From positions 113,565 to 177,564 of the forward strand of contig CAIQCB010000028.1 of NCBI GenBank assembly GCA_903870245.1: a stretch of DNA of 64,000 bases, in the 5' to 3' direction. The notes beneath the pieces were generated by a model. That model had not been told where the DNA came from, did not search any database, and was given only the letters and a program-made list of their open reading frames with translations. Positions 11,416 to 29,329 of this stretch are shown piece after piece (position 1 is the first letter of the stretch; every line of letters starts with the position of its first letter). The stretch comes from an uncultured Methylocystaceae bacterium (GTDB taxonomy: Bacteria; Pseudomonadota; Alphaproteobacteria; Rhizobiales; Beijerinckiaceae). The translations under genes were made by a program, and so were the position numbers.

Positions 11416-11452
11416 CAGCAAAACAAGCGCCCGGCCGTTCAGGGCCGGGCGC
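11416..11452 (-). terminator. Intrinsic terminator of the outer-membrane protein gene
   Basis: A perfect 10-bp stem, GCGCCCGGCC (11427-11436) with GGCCGGGCGC (11443-11452) and a 6-base loop, is followed on the minus strand by TTGTTTTG. It lies between the stop of the outer-membrane protein gene (11477) and the start of hrcA (11374), so it should end the former transcript. Confidence 0.8.
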
Positions 11453-11476
11453 ATAAATAACATCCGAGGTTGCTGG

Positions 11477-12265
11477 TTAAAGGGCGCCGAGGCCGTCAAT
11501 TCCCAACAGGTTGCCGAGGCTCTTGACGTGATAGTTCACGCCGCCGCGCGCGATGTTCATGTTATAGTTGCCGCTATTGATGACGGCGAAGGTATTGCCG
11601 GTCCAACCGACCGCCGAGCCGTTCGGCGCGCCGATGCTGGCGTATAGATATTCGCCCTTGATCGAAATCCTGTCGTTGATTGCATATTCCAGACCGCCGC
11701 CGATAGCCCAGCCGCCGCGCCAGCGATCGCCAGAGTTGCCGATCGGAATCATGGCTTCATATCCCGAGGTCCACGAGGTGCCGTTGATCCGGCCATAGGC
11801 GAAGCCGCCTGTGATGTAGGGAAGGAAACGGCCCATCGCATAACCGAAGCGCAAACGCTCGGTGCCGAACCAGTTAAGCCGGCTGGTAACGCCGCCTGAG
11901 GCAAGAGGCCCGCCATTATTTGAGACGTTGGCGTAGTTGAAATCGTTCTCGTAACCAACGACGATGTCATTGGAGAGTTGCCAGCTGTAACCGCCGGTGT
12001 AACCGATCAGCCAACCGCTGGTGCCGATCGACGGGTTGACGCTCCACGACGCGCCCGGCAAAGCCGTGATCGAATACAGGGTGGCGTTATAATCTGCGGG
12101 GCCGCCGGCATAGCTGCCGCTGACGCCGCCGTGCCAACCTGTCCAGGTGAATGCAGGAGGAGCCGCGACGGGGGCTTCCTTCCGGCTGGGAAGATCGGCG
12201 GCCGAGGCTGAGCCGAGGACGATAACCGACGCAAGCGCGCCGAGGATCGAAGCCTTGCAATTCAT
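11477..12265 (-). CDS. Outer-membrane beta-barrel protein (Omp25/Omp31 type)
   Basis: Predicted secreted outer-membrane protein of 262 residues. Residues 1-22 form a Sec signal peptide ending SASA, followed by ADLPSRKEAP, the typical mature start of rhizobial Omp25/31 and porin-family proteins. The rest is Gly/Tyr/Asn-rich with alternating hydrophobic residues, as in an 8-stranded barrel (SGSYAGGPADYN, GYTGGYSWQLSNDIVVGYE, KGEYLYASIG). GGAG precedes the start by nine bases and a strong terminator follows, so it is a single-gene unit. Its exact role (structural barrel or minor porin) cannot be read from sequence. Confidence 0.85.
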   Translation of the reverse strand: MNCKASILGALASVIVLGSASAADLPSRKEAPVAAPPAFTWTGWHGGVSGSYAGGPADYNATLYSITALPGASWSVNPSIGTSGWLIGYTGGYSWQLSNDIVVGYENDFNYANVSNNGGPLASGGVTSRLNWFGTERLRFGYAMGRFLPYITGGFAYGRINGTSWTSGYEAMIPIGNSGDRWRGGWAIGGGLEYAINDRISIKGEYLYASIGAPNGSAVGWTGNTFAVINSGNYNMNIARGGVNYHVKSLGNLLGIDGLGAL

Positions 12266-12483
12266 TTTTCGCTTCTCCAGTGGGCAGGCCGCCCGACACC
12301 GGAGCAGCAGATGTCAAAACCTAGCATCATCCTGAACGCGATGTAATTGAAGCTGAGGATGAACAGGGCGATTTCGATCTGGCGTTGCTTTTTCGTCACA
12401 CTTTGCGCAGAGCGGCAGGCGTACAAGAATTGCCGGATGCGCGCCAAAACCACGCCGAACGAAAGTCAGACCCCGCGCCGGGC

Positions 12484-13164
12484 TCAAGCCGCCTCGGCGT
12501 CTCGGGCCAGTTTTTTATAAACCCGCGACATGAAAGCGACGCCAAACAATGGCGTCAGGACGTTCAATCCGGGCGTCGCCACCAGGGCGGCGATGAACAG
12601 GCCGGCGAGAAAAAGAGGAAAGGCGAAACGCTCCCGCAAGGCGTGCGCCTCTGCGAGCGGCATGAAACGCGTTGCTGCGAAAAGAAAATATTCGCGGCCC
12701 AGAAGATAGGCGTTGGCGAGCAGAAACGCCGCCGCGTTAATCCCCGGCACGAACAACAGCATCAGCGCGACAAGATTGACCCCCGCCGACACGAGGGCGA
12801 ACCGCAATCCCATAATGATCGCCTGCGCCGCAGGCATCGCGAGGCCGCGCTGACCAGGCGGATAGAGGTCCGCCTCCACCACATCGGCGAGATCGTCAAG
12901 AAACAGGCCTGATACGATCATCGAAATCGGACCGAGAAAATAGGCAAGCAGGAAAAAGAGACCGACGCCGGTGGCGTAGACCAGCGCCGTTTGCAACCAC
13001 GGATGGCTCACAACGGCATAGGACAAGGCCAGCTTGTCGAGACCCACCCAGGCGAGGGCCAGAAAAACCAGCGTCATGCCCAGACTTTTCATCAACACGG
13101 CGCGAAACGGCGGTGAGATAATCTCCCGCATCGCTGCGAGGGCGGCGTCGAACATGAAACTCAT
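12484..13164 (-). CDS. EI24-domain membrane protein, CysZ-like
   Basis: Inner-membrane protein of 226 residues with about five or six hydrophobic helices. The N-terminus AALAAMREIISPPFRAVLMKSLGMT and the amphipathic middle segment DVVEADLYPPGQRG match the EI24/CysZ family, whose E. coli member mediates sulfate uptake. In alphaproteobacteria the substrate is mostly untested. It is the last gene of a minus-strand group that begins with the universal stress protein, about 100 bases after the mutase. No cysteine-biosynthesis gene is adjacent, so sulfate transport is only a family inference. Confidence 0.75.
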   Translation of the reverse strand: MSFMFDAALAAMREIISPPFRAVLMKSLGMTLVFLALAWVGLDKLALSYAVVSHPWLQTALVYATGVGLFFLLAYFLGPISMIVSGLFLDDLADVVEADLYPPGQRGLAMPAAQAIIMGLRFALVSAGVNLVALMLLFVPGINAAAFLLANAYLLGREYFLFAATRFMPLAEAHALRERFAFPLFLAGLFIAALVATPGLNVLTPLFGVAFMSRVYKKLARDAEAA

Positions 13165-13262
13165 AGGTCAGCTTTCCGATCGGAGGCAATCACGCGACCG
13201 AATCTGAGATGGCTTCCATCCAGAGCGCGCGCAAGGACGCCGCAGGAGATTTGTCTGCGGGA

Positions 13263-15470
<2,208 letters not shown>

Positions 15471-15567
15471 GGGGTTCCTCGACGGTTTGACCTCTTTTAG
15501 ACAAGCGCCACGACGACGCAAGCGGCGCCGGCCCGCGTTTCCCGGACGCACCGGCGGGCAAAAACCT

Positions 15568-15915
15568 TCAGCGCCGCTGGATCGAATCGAGATAGGCCAG
15601 CAACGCGGCGATCTGGCTGGTGGAAAGCCGGAACTGGGGCATTTCCGCGCCCTCGTGGCCGACAACGATGCCCTCCGCGAGCGCCTCTTCGAGATCGCGA
15701 AGCGGGTATTTGCGCGAGAGGGTGCGAAACGGCGGCGATTTTGGATTGGGGCTGGCGCCGGCAGGGCCGATGGCGTGGCATTTGGCGCAATTGGCCTGCG
15801 CAATGGCCTTGCCGCGCGTCAGCGCGGCGCGCGGCGCGGTCTCGGACCCCGCCGACGGCGACAGGCTCAATGCAAACAGTCCGGCGACGAGGGCCGGCGT
15901 CAGGGCGTAGCGCAT
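15568..15915 (-). CDS. Small periplasmic cytochrome c
   Basis: Monohaem class I c-type cytochrome of 115 residues. Residues 1-23 are a signal peptide, haem attachment is C43-A-K-C46-H47, and M92 in GAEMPQF is the probable sixth ligand. ATAGGAGC lies eight bases before the chosen ATG; an upstream extension overlaps the universal stress protein gene and is rejected. It starts 11 bases after the stress-protein stop, so the two are likely cotranscribed. The electron partner is unknown. Confidence 0.88.
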   Translation of the reverse strand: MRYALTPALVAGLFALSLSPSAGSETAPRAALTRGKAIAQANCAKCHAIGPAGASPNPKSPPFRTLSRKYPLRDLEEALAEGIVVGHEGAEMPQFRLSTSQIAALLAYLDSIQRR

Positions 15916-15926
15916 TGCGGGAGCTC

Positions 15927-16352
15927 CTATTTGCGGGCCACCAGAACCGAACATTTGGAATGGCGAACGATGGTCGTGGCGTTGGAGCCAAGCAGATAGG
16001 TGGCCATCGTCGGGCGATGCGAGCCGACTACGATCAAATCTGCGCCCCAATCGTCGGCCTCGGCGAGCGCCTCGGGGTAAACGGCGCCAAACCGCACGAC
16101 GGAGGAAAGCCGGTCTGCGGGATAATCGATCCGCCCGACCGTCTCAACCAGCTCCCTTTCGGCCGTCTGGCGCAAATCGTCGTCGAAATTCGGCGGGATA
16201 TAATCGATCATTGAGACCGGCACGAGCGGCTGGACGTTCAGCAGCCTGACCTCGGCCTTTTCCACAGCGGCGATCGATAGCGCCGCCGCCAGCGCGAGCT
16301 GAGTCATCTGATTTTCAGCGAGATCCACGGGCACGAGAATTTTCTTATACAT
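15927..16352 (-). CDS. Universal stress protein (UspA family)
   Basis: Single-domain UspA-fold protein of 141 residues, opening MYKKILVPVDLAEN. It ends with the nucleotide-binding loop GADLIVVGSHRPTMATYLLGSN and SVLVARK, the G-2x-G-9x-G(S/N)-type motif that suggests ATP binding. The start at 16352 has a very strong AAGGAGG four bases upstream, present in two tandem copies (see the repeat entry). It heads the usp-cytochrome-mutase-EI24 run on the minus strand. Its physiological trigger is not evident. Confidence 0.9.
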   Translation of the reverse strand: MYKKILVPVDLAENQMTQLALAAALSIAAVEKAEVRLLNVQPLVPVSMIDYIPPNFDDDLRQTAERELVETVGRIDYPADRLSSVVRFGAVYPEALAEADDWGADLIVVGSHRPTMATYLLGSNATTIVRHSKCSVLVARK

Positions 16353-16454
16353 GTCGCCTCCTTGTCGCCTCCTTGAGACCTGCGCGCGGTGAGACCTGCT
16401 CGCGACGAGACCAGCTCGCGATGAGACCTGCGCATGATGAGACCAGCGCATGAT
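16353..16454. repeat. Compound tandem repeat: duplicated ribosome binding site plus five 16-bp units
   Basis: Directly upstream of usp are two exact copies of GTCGCCTCCTT (16353-16363, 16364-16374), each containing a full Shine-Dalgarno on the minus strand. They are followed without a gap by five 16-bp units (16375-16454) close to GAGACCTGCGCGCGAT, differing at a few positions. The whole 102 bp is repeat. It forms the 5' untranslated region of usp, with the promoter presumably beyond 16454. Confidence 0.9.
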
Positions 16455-16568
16455 CTCACTCTCCGACGCGCGCCGCCCGGCGCCGGATCAACTCGCAGTA
16501 TAGAAAACTCCGCTTCCCGCGTCACGGCGAGCATCGACGCCAGCGTAAAAACAGCCGACGAAACAGTT

Positions 16569-16600
16569 TTGAAAAAAATTGGCGAGAACATAAAAAGAAC
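16569..16600 (+). promoter_or_regulatory. recA promoter with overlapping LexA (SOS) box
   Basis: GAAC-ATAAAAA-GAAC at 16586-16600 is an exact match to the alphaproteobacterial LexA box GAAC-N7-GAAC. TTGAAA (16569-16574) and TAAAAA (16591-16596), 16 bases apart, form a plausible -35/-10 pair, placing the LexA box across the -10. A third GAAC follows at 16611. Confidence 0.8.
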
Positions 16601-16665
16601 TTTTCAAAAAGAACAAATCATGCACAATAGTCGGATCGGCGGGCGTTGCCTCCGCGCCGGGAACC

Positions 16666-17757
16666 ATGTCAGAAGGAATTGCAAACGTGAGCCAGGCCAA
16701 TCTCCGCCTCGTGGAAGGATCGTCCGTGGACAAGACCAAGGCGCTCGACGCCGCCCTGTCGCAAATCGAACGCTCCTTCGGCAAGGGATCGATCATGCGG
16801 CTCGGCAAAAACCAGAAAGCCGTTGAAATTGAAACGGTTTCGACTGGCTCGCTGGGTCTCGACATCGCCCTTGGCGTCGGCGGTCTGCCACGCGGCCGCG
16901 TCGTCGAGATTTACGGCCCGGAATCTTCCGGCAAGACCACGCTGACCCTGCATGTCATCGCCGAGGCCCAGAAAATGGGCGGCGTTTGCGCCTTCGTCGA
17001 CGCCGAACACGCGCTCGATCCGGTTTACGCCCGCAAGCTTGGGGTCAATCTTGAGGAACTGCTGATCTCGCAGCCCGACACCGGCGAGCAGGCGCTGGAG
17101 ATCACGGACACGCTGGTGCGCTCCGGCGCGGTCGACGTGCTGGTGGTCGATTCGGTCGCCGCCCTCACGCCGCGGGCCGAAATCGAGGGCGAGATGGGCG
17201 AGGTCCAGCCCGGCCTCCAGGCGCGTCTGATGAGTCAGGCCCTGCGCAAGCTCACCGGCTCCATTTCCCGCTCCAATACGCTGGTCATCTTCATCAACCA
17301 GATCCGCATGAAGATCGGCGTGATGTATGGCTCGCCGGAGACGACGACCGGCGGCAACGCCCTTAAATTCTACGCCTCCGTACGCCTCGATATCCGTCGC
17401 ATCGGCGCCATCAAGGATCGCGACGAAACCATCGGCAACCAGACACGGGTCAAGGTGGTCAAGAACAAGGTGGCGCCGCCGTTCAAACAGGTCGAATTCG
17501 ATATCATGTATGGCGAGGGCGTCTCGAAGATGGGCGAGTTGGTCGATCTTGGCGTCAAGGCCGGAGTCGTCGAAAAGTCTGGGGCCTGGTTCTCCTACGA
17601 CAGTCAGCGGCTGGGACAGGGGCGCGAAAACGCCAAAACCTTCCTGCGCCAGAATCCAGAAGCCGCCGCGAAAATCGAACAGGCGATCCGGGAGAACGCC
17701 GGCCTGATCGCCGAGCGCATCCTCGACGCCCCCAGCGAGGACGATGGCGACGAATAA
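16666..17757 (+). CDS. recA: Recombinase RecA
   Basis: DNA-dependent ATPase for homologous recombination and LexA cleavage. Walker A GPESSGKT lies at residues 84-91 (363-residue numbering), Walker B is LVVDSVAAL, and the L2 loop [12 protein letters not shown] is intact. The start is ambiguous: the ATG at 16666 has no good ribosome binding site, while GTG at 16687 ([11 protein letters not shown]) has AGAAGGAA nine bases upstream and may be the true start, giving 356 residues. SOS control is indicated by the LexA box upstream, and a strong terminator follows. Confidence 0.97.
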   Translation: MSEGIANVSQANLRLVEGSSVDKTKALDAALSQIERSFGKGSIMRLGKNQKAVEIETVSTGSLGLDIALGVGGLPRGRVVEIYGPESSGKTTLTLHVIAEAQKMGGVCAFVDAEHALDPVYARKLGVNLEELLISQPDTGEQALEITDTLVRSGAVDVLVVDSVAALTPRAEIEGEMGEVQPGLQARLMSQALRKLTGSISRSNTLVIFINQIRMKIGVMYGSPETTTGGNALKFYASVRLDIRRIGAIKDRDETIGNQTRVKVVKNKVAPPFKQVEFDIMYGEGVSKMGELVDLGVKAGVVEKSGAWFSYDSQRLGQGRENAKTFLRQNPEAAAKIEQAIRENAGLIAERILDAPSEDDGDE

Positions 17758-17785
17758 ATCGACGCCGTCTCGTTGACCCTGTCTA

Positions 17786-17816
17786 TTTTAAAGGCCCGCG
17801 ACGCGGGCCTTTTTCA
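17786..17816 (+). terminator. Intrinsic terminator of recA
   Basis: Stem AAGGCCCGCG (17791-17800) with CGCGGGCCTT (17802-17811), followed by TTTTT. It sits 30 bases after the recA stop codon and isolates recA from alaS. Confidence 0.9.
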
Positions 17817-17955
17817 TTGCCCAATCCGCCACATGCTGGCATATCCAGCCCAACGCGGGCCATCCGTCGGGCGAAAGCCCGCGCTTGTCGCCCGGCCACG
17901 GTAAACCCGAGATCGTGACGCGCGTCCCGATCCGCTCCAGCGAGCCGCACCCAAA

Positions 17956-20621
<2,666 letters not shown>

Positions 20622-20622
<1 letters not shown>

Positions 20623-21857
20623 TGAGCGACGCCTTGCCGCCGCGCGAACATCGGCTGCGACGGTGGGTCTATCACCTCCTTGACGGCGCAGGCCAAGACA
20701 CACTGTCGCGTTTAATTCATGGCTTTCTCGTCGGGCTGGTCGGACTTTCCGTCGCCGCCGTCGTTCTGCAATCCGTGCCGGCGTACGACGAGAAATACGA
20801 CGAGTATTTCGAGATCGCCGAATATGTTGCGGTCGGCGTCTTCACGATCGAATATGTACTGAGGCTCTGGAGCGCGCCGGAGCATGCCCCCTATGCGGGA
20901 CGCACGGGTCTGTCGGCGCGATGGGCATATGTCGCCTCGGGCTGGTCAATCATCGATTTCGTATCGATCCTGCCGTTTTACCTTTCCTTTTTCGTCAATA
21001 CCGATTTGCGCGTGTTGCTGTTTTTACGTTTGTTGCGCTTTTTTAAACTGGCGCGTTATTCCGCCGGCATGCGCACGATTATTTCTGTTCTGGAGGCCGA
21101 GAAACGCGCCCTGATGGCCTCAAGCGGCATTTTGTTTGGCTGCGTGCTGTTCGCAGCGACCGCTATGCATCTCGCCGAGCATGATGTGCAACCGGAAAAA
21201 TTCGGCTCCATCCCCGAGGCCATGTGGTGGGCGATCGTCACCATCACGACGCTCGGCTATGGCGATGTAACGCCGGTGACGCTCGCCGGACGCCTGATTG
21301 CTTCTATCACAATGGTCACGGGCTATGTGATGCTCGGCCTGCCTGTCGGCATTGTCGCCACAGCCTTCGCCGAGGAGATTCACCGGCGGGAATTCGTCGT
21401 GACCTGGAGCATGCTGTCTCGCGTGCCGCTGTTTCATGGTCTCGACGCAAACAGCATCGCCGAGATCATGCGCTATTTGCGGGCCCAAACCTTTCCCGGC
21501 GGCACGATGATCGTGCGGCAGGGCGAAACCGCGCACTCGATGTATTTTATTGCGGAAGGGGAGGTGGAGATCGCATTGCCGGGGCAGATAATTCGCCTTG
21601 GCGAGGGCCAGTTTTTTGGCGAAATGGCCCTGCTGCACAACACCCTGCGCTCAGCCAACGTGCACTCGACCGAGCCCACCAAATTACTGGTGCTCGACGC
21701 CTACGATCTAAAAACGATCATGACGCGGAATCCGAAAATCGGCCGGATGATCGAAACGGTGGCCGCCGGACGCGCTGAGTTTTCCGCCAAGGAGCGCCGG
21801 GGCGATATGATCGCCGCCGAACTGGAGCCGGCGCCGCCGGAAGCGACGCCAGAGTAA
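20622..21857 (+). CDS. Cyclic-nucleotide-gated K+ channel (MlotiK1-like)
   Basis: Six-helix ion channel of 411 residues. S1-S4 span about residues 31-148, with an arginine-bearing S4 (LRVLLFLRLLRFFKLAR). The S5-pore-S6 region contains the selectivity filter T-L-G212-Y-G-D215. The cytoplasmic cyclic-nucleotide-binding domain (about 270-385) has the phosphate-binding cassette FGEMALL...RSA at 332-345, where R343 should bind the phosphate. The architecture matches the Mesorhizobium channel MlotiK1. Translation is coupled to alaS through TAATG. A Pro/Glu-rich tail follows the binding domain. Selectivity for K+ and cAMP are family inferences. Confidence 0.9.
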
Positions 21858-21885
21858 TCATTGAGGCGCGTTCTTGCGCGCCGGC

Positions 21886-22281
21886 CTAGCTCAACGCCGC
21901 GCGCATTTCTTCCAGCTGGGCGAGCTTTTCCGCGGCAGCCTGGCGGGCGTCGTCGGCTTTGGAGTCGGCGAGGTCCTCGCGCGCGTCCTTGATGTCAGCC
22001 TCAAGCTTCGCCAGATCGATATCGGCGAGCGGTATCGCCTGCTCGGCGAGAATGGTGAAGCCCGCCGCATTCACGTCGGCGAAGCCGCCGCGAACAAAGA
22101 GCTTTTCAACCTTGCCGTCGCCGGCGACGGTCACGACCCCGGATTTCAGCGTGGTCATCACCGGCGCATGATCCTTCAGGACCGTGAACTGCCCCTCGGC
22201 GCCGGGCGCGACCACGGAGTCCACCTCTCCCGAAAACAACAGCTTTTCCGGAGAGACGAGTTCGAAGTGGAATGCGGCCAT
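21886..22281 (-). CDS. atpC: ATP synthase F1 epsilon subunit
   Basis: Epsilon subunit of the F1 rotor, 131 residues from the start chosen at 22281 ([16 protein letters not shown]), which is the family's usual N-terminus; 19 further codons upstream lack conservation. An N-terminal beta-sandwich ([15 protein letters not shown]) is followed by a C-terminal helical hairpin. It is the last gene of atpHAGDC and convergent with the K+ channel gene. Confidence 0.95.
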   Translation of the reverse strand: MAAFHFELVSPEKLLFSGEVDSVVAPGAEGQFTVLKDHAPVMTTLKSGVVTVAGDGKVEKLFVRGGFADVNAAGFTILAEQAIPLADIDLAKLEADIKDAREDLADSKADDARQAAAEKLAQLEEMRAALS

Positions 22282-22369
22282 GTTGCTATCCGATTGCTGG
22301 CTGTCGACGATTCGAATGCGCGCCGTCGACTTAATCACGCGACGCGAGACGCGACGGGTTCATGAAAGA

Positions 22370-22391
22370 GCGGGCCCGGGTAAGGGCCCGC
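22370..22391 (-). promoter_or_regulatory. Intercistronic hairpin between atpD and atpC
   Basis: A perfect 8-bp GC stem, GCGGGCCC with GGGCCCGC and a 6-base loop, begins ten bases after the atpD stop on the minus strand and is followed by TCTTTC. The T-run is too weak for a firm terminator. It could protect the upstream mRNA or partly reduce atpC expression. Confidence 0.5.
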
Positions 22392-22400
22392 CGCAGCGCT

Positions 22401-24735
<2,335 letters not shown>

Positions 24736-24801
24736 GAGCTTGCTTCTTGTCTCAAGGACGCCGCGCGCCGTTCAGGGAAGGCGCGCGAGTCGGCCAGCTG
24801 A

Positions 24802-26894
<2,093 letters not shown>

Positions 26895-27251
26895 CTGGGT
26901 CGCCTGTCAAATTTTCGCAATCGTTCGAGGACTCGACCGGGCGGAAAAGACGCGCCCGGCGGCACAAAAGAGCTTCAAACGACGGATGCTGTAGGAACAA
27001 GGAACAGGGAGCAGAAAGCCCCGGTCCCAAGGCAGCGTCCCCGTAACACAGGCGATTTTTCGGCGCAACCCTGCCGCCCGGCCATGTCGCCCCTGCGGCG
27101 CGGCAGATGAGGCGCCTTTTCGTCGCAGGCGAAAACCACGGCGGTCCGCCTTCCAGCATTTCCGGGAGTTGCAAGCGTCCGGCAACAGTTTACCAACACG
27201 CTGGCGGAGGCGTTTATTTCGCAGTCCGCCAAAGCCGGGGGAGTGCGCAGC
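26895..27251. other. Divergent intergenic region atpH / mtnP
   Basis: 357 bases without a credible gene. It must carry the atp operon promoter (leftward) and the mtnP promoter (rightward). I see no clear -35/-10 pair, riboswitch, or repeat here. GGGGGAG near its right end is the mtnP ribosome binding site. Confidence 0.6.
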
Positions 27252-28142
27252 ATGGCAAGGGCGGTTGTCGGTATTATCGGCGGATCGGGGGTTTACGATT
27301 TGCCCGGTCTGAAAAACGCGCGACGGGAAACGGTCACGACCCCCTGGGGAGCGCCTTCGGACGACCTGCTGTTTGGAGAGATCGGCGACACTCGCGCCGT
27401 CTTCCTGCCGCGCCATGGACGGGGACATCGACTGTCGCCTTCCGGCATCAACTATCGCGCCAATATCGACGCCATGAAACGCGCCGGCGTCACCGATCTG
27501 ATCTCGGTGTCGGCCTGCGGATCATTCCGCACCAAATATTTTCCGGGATTATTTGTGCTTGTCGATCAGTTCATCGACCGGACATACAGAAGGGAAAGCT
27601 CGTTCTTCGGCAATGGCTGCGTCGCCCATGTGTCGATGGCGCATCCCATCGCGCCCCTGTTGTCCGAGCGGATTTTCAACGCCGCACAGGCCGAGGGCGT
27701 CGACGTTGCGCGGGGCGGAACCTATCTCTGCATTGAAGGCCCGCAATTTTCATCCAGTGCGGAGTCTTTGCACTTCAAGGCCAGCGAGTGCGATGTAATC
27801 GGAATGACCGCCATGCCGGAAGCGAAACTCGCGCGCGAGGCGGAAATCTCCTACGCCACCATCGCCATGGTCACGGATTTCGACTGCTGGCATCCTGAAC
27901 ATGAAAATGTGGACATCGTTAGCGTGATCGAGGTCGTGAAGAAAAACGCCTCCGCGGCGTCGCGGCTTGTGGCGCGGGTTCTTCATGATTTCCCGGCGGA
28001 TCACGAACCCTGCCCTGCGGGCTCGGATCGCGCATTGGACAACGCCATCGTCACTGCGCCCGAGGCGCGCGATCCGAGCCTGCTGCAAAAGCTCGACGCC
28101 GTGATGGCGCGCGTTAACGGCGGCGTACGGGACCCCGCCTAG
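27252..28142 (+). CDS. mtnP: S-methyl-5'-thioadenosine phosphorylase
   Basis: Cleaves methylthioadenosine, the by-product of polyamine and homoserine-lactone synthesis, to adenine and methylthioribose-1-phosphate. The 296-residue protein opens with GIIGGSGVYDLPGL, then LPRHGRGH, SACGSFR and GGTYLCIEGPQFSS, the PNP/MTAP-family phosphate and base pocket. I use ATG 27252, nine bases after GGGGGAG, rather than GTG 27243. The adenine released is the substrate of Apt, encoded about 540 bases downstream. Its stop overlaps the stop of the opposite gene by four bases. Confidence 0.94.
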   Translation: MARAVVGIIGGSGVYDLPGLKNARRETVTTPWGAPSDDLLFGEIGDTRAVFLPRHGRGHRLSPSGINYRANIDAMKRAGVTDLISVSACGSFRTKYFPGLFVLVDQFIDRTYRRESSFFGNGCVAHVSMAHPIAPLLSERIFNAAQAEGVDVARGGTYLCIEGPQFSSSAESLHFKASECDVIGMTAMPEAKLAREAEISYATIAMVTDFDCWHPEHENVDIVSVIEVVKKNASAASRLVARVLHDFPADHEPCPAGSDRALDNAIVTAPEARDPSLLQKLDAVMARVNGGVRDPA

Positions 28143-28462
28143 TAATACCAGTCGCCATTCACTGATTCGGACTGGTAGCGGGGCGGCGGCGGCGGCATGG
28201 TCGGGATCGGGTTGCCGCTCTCGTAGCCGCCCATGGCGCCCAAGAATCCGCAGTTCCAGCATCCCTGTCCGTAGCCGCCGCCGGGACCAGAGCTCCCGCC
28301 GCCCGGGCCGAAGCCTCCGCCGCCGGCGCCCAATTGCGCACCGCCGGGGGCGGGATGAAAGCCGGGACCATAACCGCCGGCGTGGCGCCTGCCCGACTCC
28401 GCCATTGCCGAACCGGCAAGCATTGCGGCGGCCAGAACGAGCAAGCAACGCATTTTGATCAT
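28139..28462 (-). CDS. Small secreted glycine-rich protein
   Basis: Unrecognised 107-residue protein. Residues 1-21 are a signal peptide (MIKMRCLLVLAAAMLAGSAMA). The mature part is low complexity, with about 45 residues dominated by GG, PGG and GPG, then CWNCG (a CxxC pair), then PTMPPPPPR and an aromatic end. AGGGA precedes the start by eight bases. Its stop codon and the mtnP stop share the bases CTAG. A cell-envelope or surface role is possible, but nothing specific can be claimed. Confidence 0.65.
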   Translation of the reverse strand: MIKMRCLLVLAAAMLAGSAMAESGRRHAGGYGPGFHPAPGGAQLGAGGGGFGPGGGSSGPGGGYGQGCWNCGFLGAMGGYESGNPIPTMPPPPPRYQSESVNGDWYY

Positions 28463-28522
28463 CGCGAAATCCCTTCACGCCCAGGAAACCAAAATCTCCT
28501 CGCCGGTCAGCCAGCCTCAGGC

Positions 28523-28554
28523 CAAGCATGGGCCCAATCAAGCATGGGCCCAAT
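28523..28554. repeat. 16-bp exact tandem duplication
   Basis: CAAGCATGGGCCCAAT occurs twice without a gap (28523-28538, 28539-28554) in the region upstream of apt. Each unit contains the palindrome ATGGGCCCAA-like core GGGCCC. No function is evident. Confidence 0.9.
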
Positions 28555-28656
28555 TAAGCGCGGACTTGGCGCAAGGCCACGGGCTGTGTATGCCTGAAGC
28601 GACGGCGTCGCTTTAGCCGCTGCACAATATCCTCACAGGCTGACCACAGACTGACC

Positions 28657-28690
28657 ATGAGCCTTCAATGAGCCTTCAATGAGCCTTGCA
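28657..28690 (+). repeat. 11-bp tandem repeat creating two leader minicistrons before apt
   Basis: ATGAGCCTTCA is present twice (28657-28667, 28668-28678), and the third, slightly altered copy ATGAGCCTTGCA begins the apt gene at 28679. The first two ATGs each open a four-codon frame (Met-Ser-Leu-Gln, stop TGA), and each TGA overlaps the next ATG as ATGA. A ribosome terminating on one minicistron is placed on the next start. Confidence 0.85.
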
Positions 28691-29206
28691 GACGCCGTAA
28701 GAACTATCCCGGATTATCCGAAAAAAGGCATTCTTTTTCGCGACATCACGACCCTGCTCGGCGACGCGCGGGCCTTCCGCACGGCCGTCGACGCGCTGGT
28801 CCAGCCCTGGGCCGGCGCCAGGATCGACAAGGTCGTCGGGATGGAGGCTCGCGGCTTCATTCTCGGCGGAGCCGTCGCACACCAGCTGTCGGCGGGTTTC
28901 GCGCCCATTCGAAAGAAGGGCAAATTGCCGCACCGTACAATCTCTGTCGCATACGCCCTTGAATATGGCGTGGATGAAATGGAAATCCACGAAGACGCCG
29001 TCAAACAAGGCGAACGCGTTATCCTTGTCGACGACCTTATCGCTACGGGCGGCACGGCGACAGGCGCCATTCAGCTCTTGCGGAAAATCGGCGCAAACGT
29101 CGTCGCCGCCAGTTTCGTGATCGATTTGCCGGATCTGGGCGGGGCCCGAAAAATCGAGGCGCTGGGCGTGCCGGTGCAAAGCCTGATCGCTTTCGAGGGA
29201 CACTGA
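28679..29206 (+). CDS. apt: Adenine phosphoribosyltransferase
   Basis: Converts adenine and PRPP to AMP. The 175-residue protein has the conserved opening [17 protein letters not shown], the PRPP-binding motif [14 protein letters not shown] and the family C-terminus. It should recycle adenine released by MtnP. There is no standard ribosome binding site; the start is the third copy of an 11-bp repeat whose first two copies form minicistrons ending ATGA on the following start. Confidence 0.95.
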   Translation: MSLADAVRTIPDYPKKGILFRDITTLLGDARAFRTAVDALVQPWAGARIDKVVGMEARGFILGGAVAHQLSAGFAPIRKKGKLPHRTISVAYALEYGVDEMEIHEDAVKQGERVILVDDLIATGGTATGAIQLLRKIGANVVAASFVIDLPDLGGARKIEALGVPVQSLIAFEGH

Positions 29207-29329
29207 CCGCATGGGCGCCGGGAGAGTTACGGGCCTTGCGAAGCCAGCGGCGCGGCGGGCGCGACCATCGGATCGCCATGATGCGGCGCCAAATAGGCGG
29301 CTCGAACCGGAGCAAGCTTTCCCCCAACG

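Noticed and set aside
15471..15803. Longer N-terminus for methylmalonyl-CoA mutase
   Set aside because: The added 111 residues run opposite the cytochrome c gene, and a good ribosome binding site precedes the later ATG.
16375..16454. CRISPR array
   Set aside because: The 16-bp units are contiguous with no spacers, so this is a tandem repeat. No cas gene is present in the window.
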